From Flavobacteriaceae bacterium TMED121 (GTDB taxonomy: Bacteria > Bacteroidota > Bacteroidia > Flavobacteriales > Flavobacteriaceae): DNA of 5,481 nucleotides. The notes beneath the pieces were generated by a model. It was not told where the DNA came from, made no database searches, and was given only the letters and a program-made list of their open reading frames with translations. The stretch is from assembly GCA_002171295.2 (NCBI GenBank), contig NHFW02000019.1, positions 106,148-111,628 on the forward strand, written 5' to 3'. Every line of letters begins with the position of its first letter. Within the stretch, counting starts at the first letter, position 1. Shown here in pieces: positions 5,387 through 5,481 of the stretch. The position numbers were made by a program, and so were the translations under genes.

Positions 5387-5458
5387 AGCCAATGTCGGGA
5401 TTTGAACCCGAGGCCTCTTCCTTACCAAGGAAACGCTCTACCCCTGAGCTACATCGGC
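5387..5458 (-). tRNA. tRNA-Thr (anticodon GGU)
   Basis: On the minus strand a complete 72-nt cloverleaf is visible. The acceptor stem GCCGATG pairs with CATTGGC (one G-T), the D arm is GCTC AGGGGTA GAGC, the anticodon stem TTTCC/GGAAG holds loop TTGGTAA with anticodon GGT, the variable loop is short, and the T arm is TCGGG TTCAAAT CCCGA. The discriminator base is T, as in many bacterial tRNA-Thr. CCA is not encoded; the sequence continues CTCAT, so CCA must be added after transcription. It reads ACC and ACU threonine codons. The preceding tRNA lies 8 nt upstream, so the two are surely co-transcribed. Confidence 0.96.
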
Positions 5459-5466
5459 AAAAAAAG

Positions 5467-5481
5467 AGCGGGAGACCGGGT
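5467..5481 (-). tRNA. tRNA 3' end, probably tRNA-Gly (partial, runs off window)
   Basis: Reading leftward from the window edge: two T-loop bases, CCGGT as the 3' half of the T stem, CTCCCGC as the 3' half of the acceptor stem, and discriminator T. The implied 5' acceptor half is GCGGGAG, which is typical of bacterial tRNA-Gly. A CTTTTTTT spacer of 8 nt leads to tRNA-Thr. The anticodon lies outside the window, so the identity is inference. Confidence 0.65.

Overview
The window reads as chromosomal DNA from a member of the Bacteroidota, most likely Flavobacteriia. The evidence is a very AT-rich composition, AT-rich leaders without Shine-Dalgarno sequences before most starts, signal peptides ending in FAQ or FSQ, and promoter-like sites of the Bacteroidota type (TTG, 17-23 nt, TAnnTTTG). 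A tRNA gene without an encoded CCA end lies at the right edge. No species can be named from the sequence alone.

Layout. The left part is on the plus strand: the 3' part of an SGNH/GDSL-type hydrolase gene (1-570, 5' end outside the window), a short palindrome (581-598), a ten-helix EamA/DMT-family transporter (612-1457, apparent TTG start) and a small NTF2/SnoaL-like lipoprotein (1562-2071) closed by a clear intrinsic terminator (2097-2126). The middle part is on the minus strand and reads leftward: a 79-aa probable lipoprotein (3562-3323), a 42-aa very basic protein (3276-3148) and a secreted alpha/beta-hydrolase (3113-2160), probably one transcription unit. A divergent AT-rich intergenic region (3563-3729) separates this from a plus-strand DUF2237 protein (3730-4101) and a 308-aa exported protein of unknown function whose lysine-only tail is encoded by a hexanucleotide repeat (4276-5202). 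The right end holds tRNA-Thr(GGU) on the minus strand and the last 15 nt of another tRNA gene, probably Gly, 8 nt upstream of it.

How the genes work together. Nothing ties them into one pathway. At least four products are predicted to be exported or lipid-anchored (NTF2-like protein, 79-aa protein, alpha/beta-hydrolase, 308-aa protein), so the window looks like an ordinary accessory stretch of a flavobacterial genome ending at a tRNA cluster. I found no CRISPR array, transposase, integrase, phage gene, toxin-antitoxin pair or recognisable defence system. The items most worth checking are the unlisted 42-aa basic protein, the lysine-tail microsatellite, and the atypical catalytic residues of the two hydrolases.
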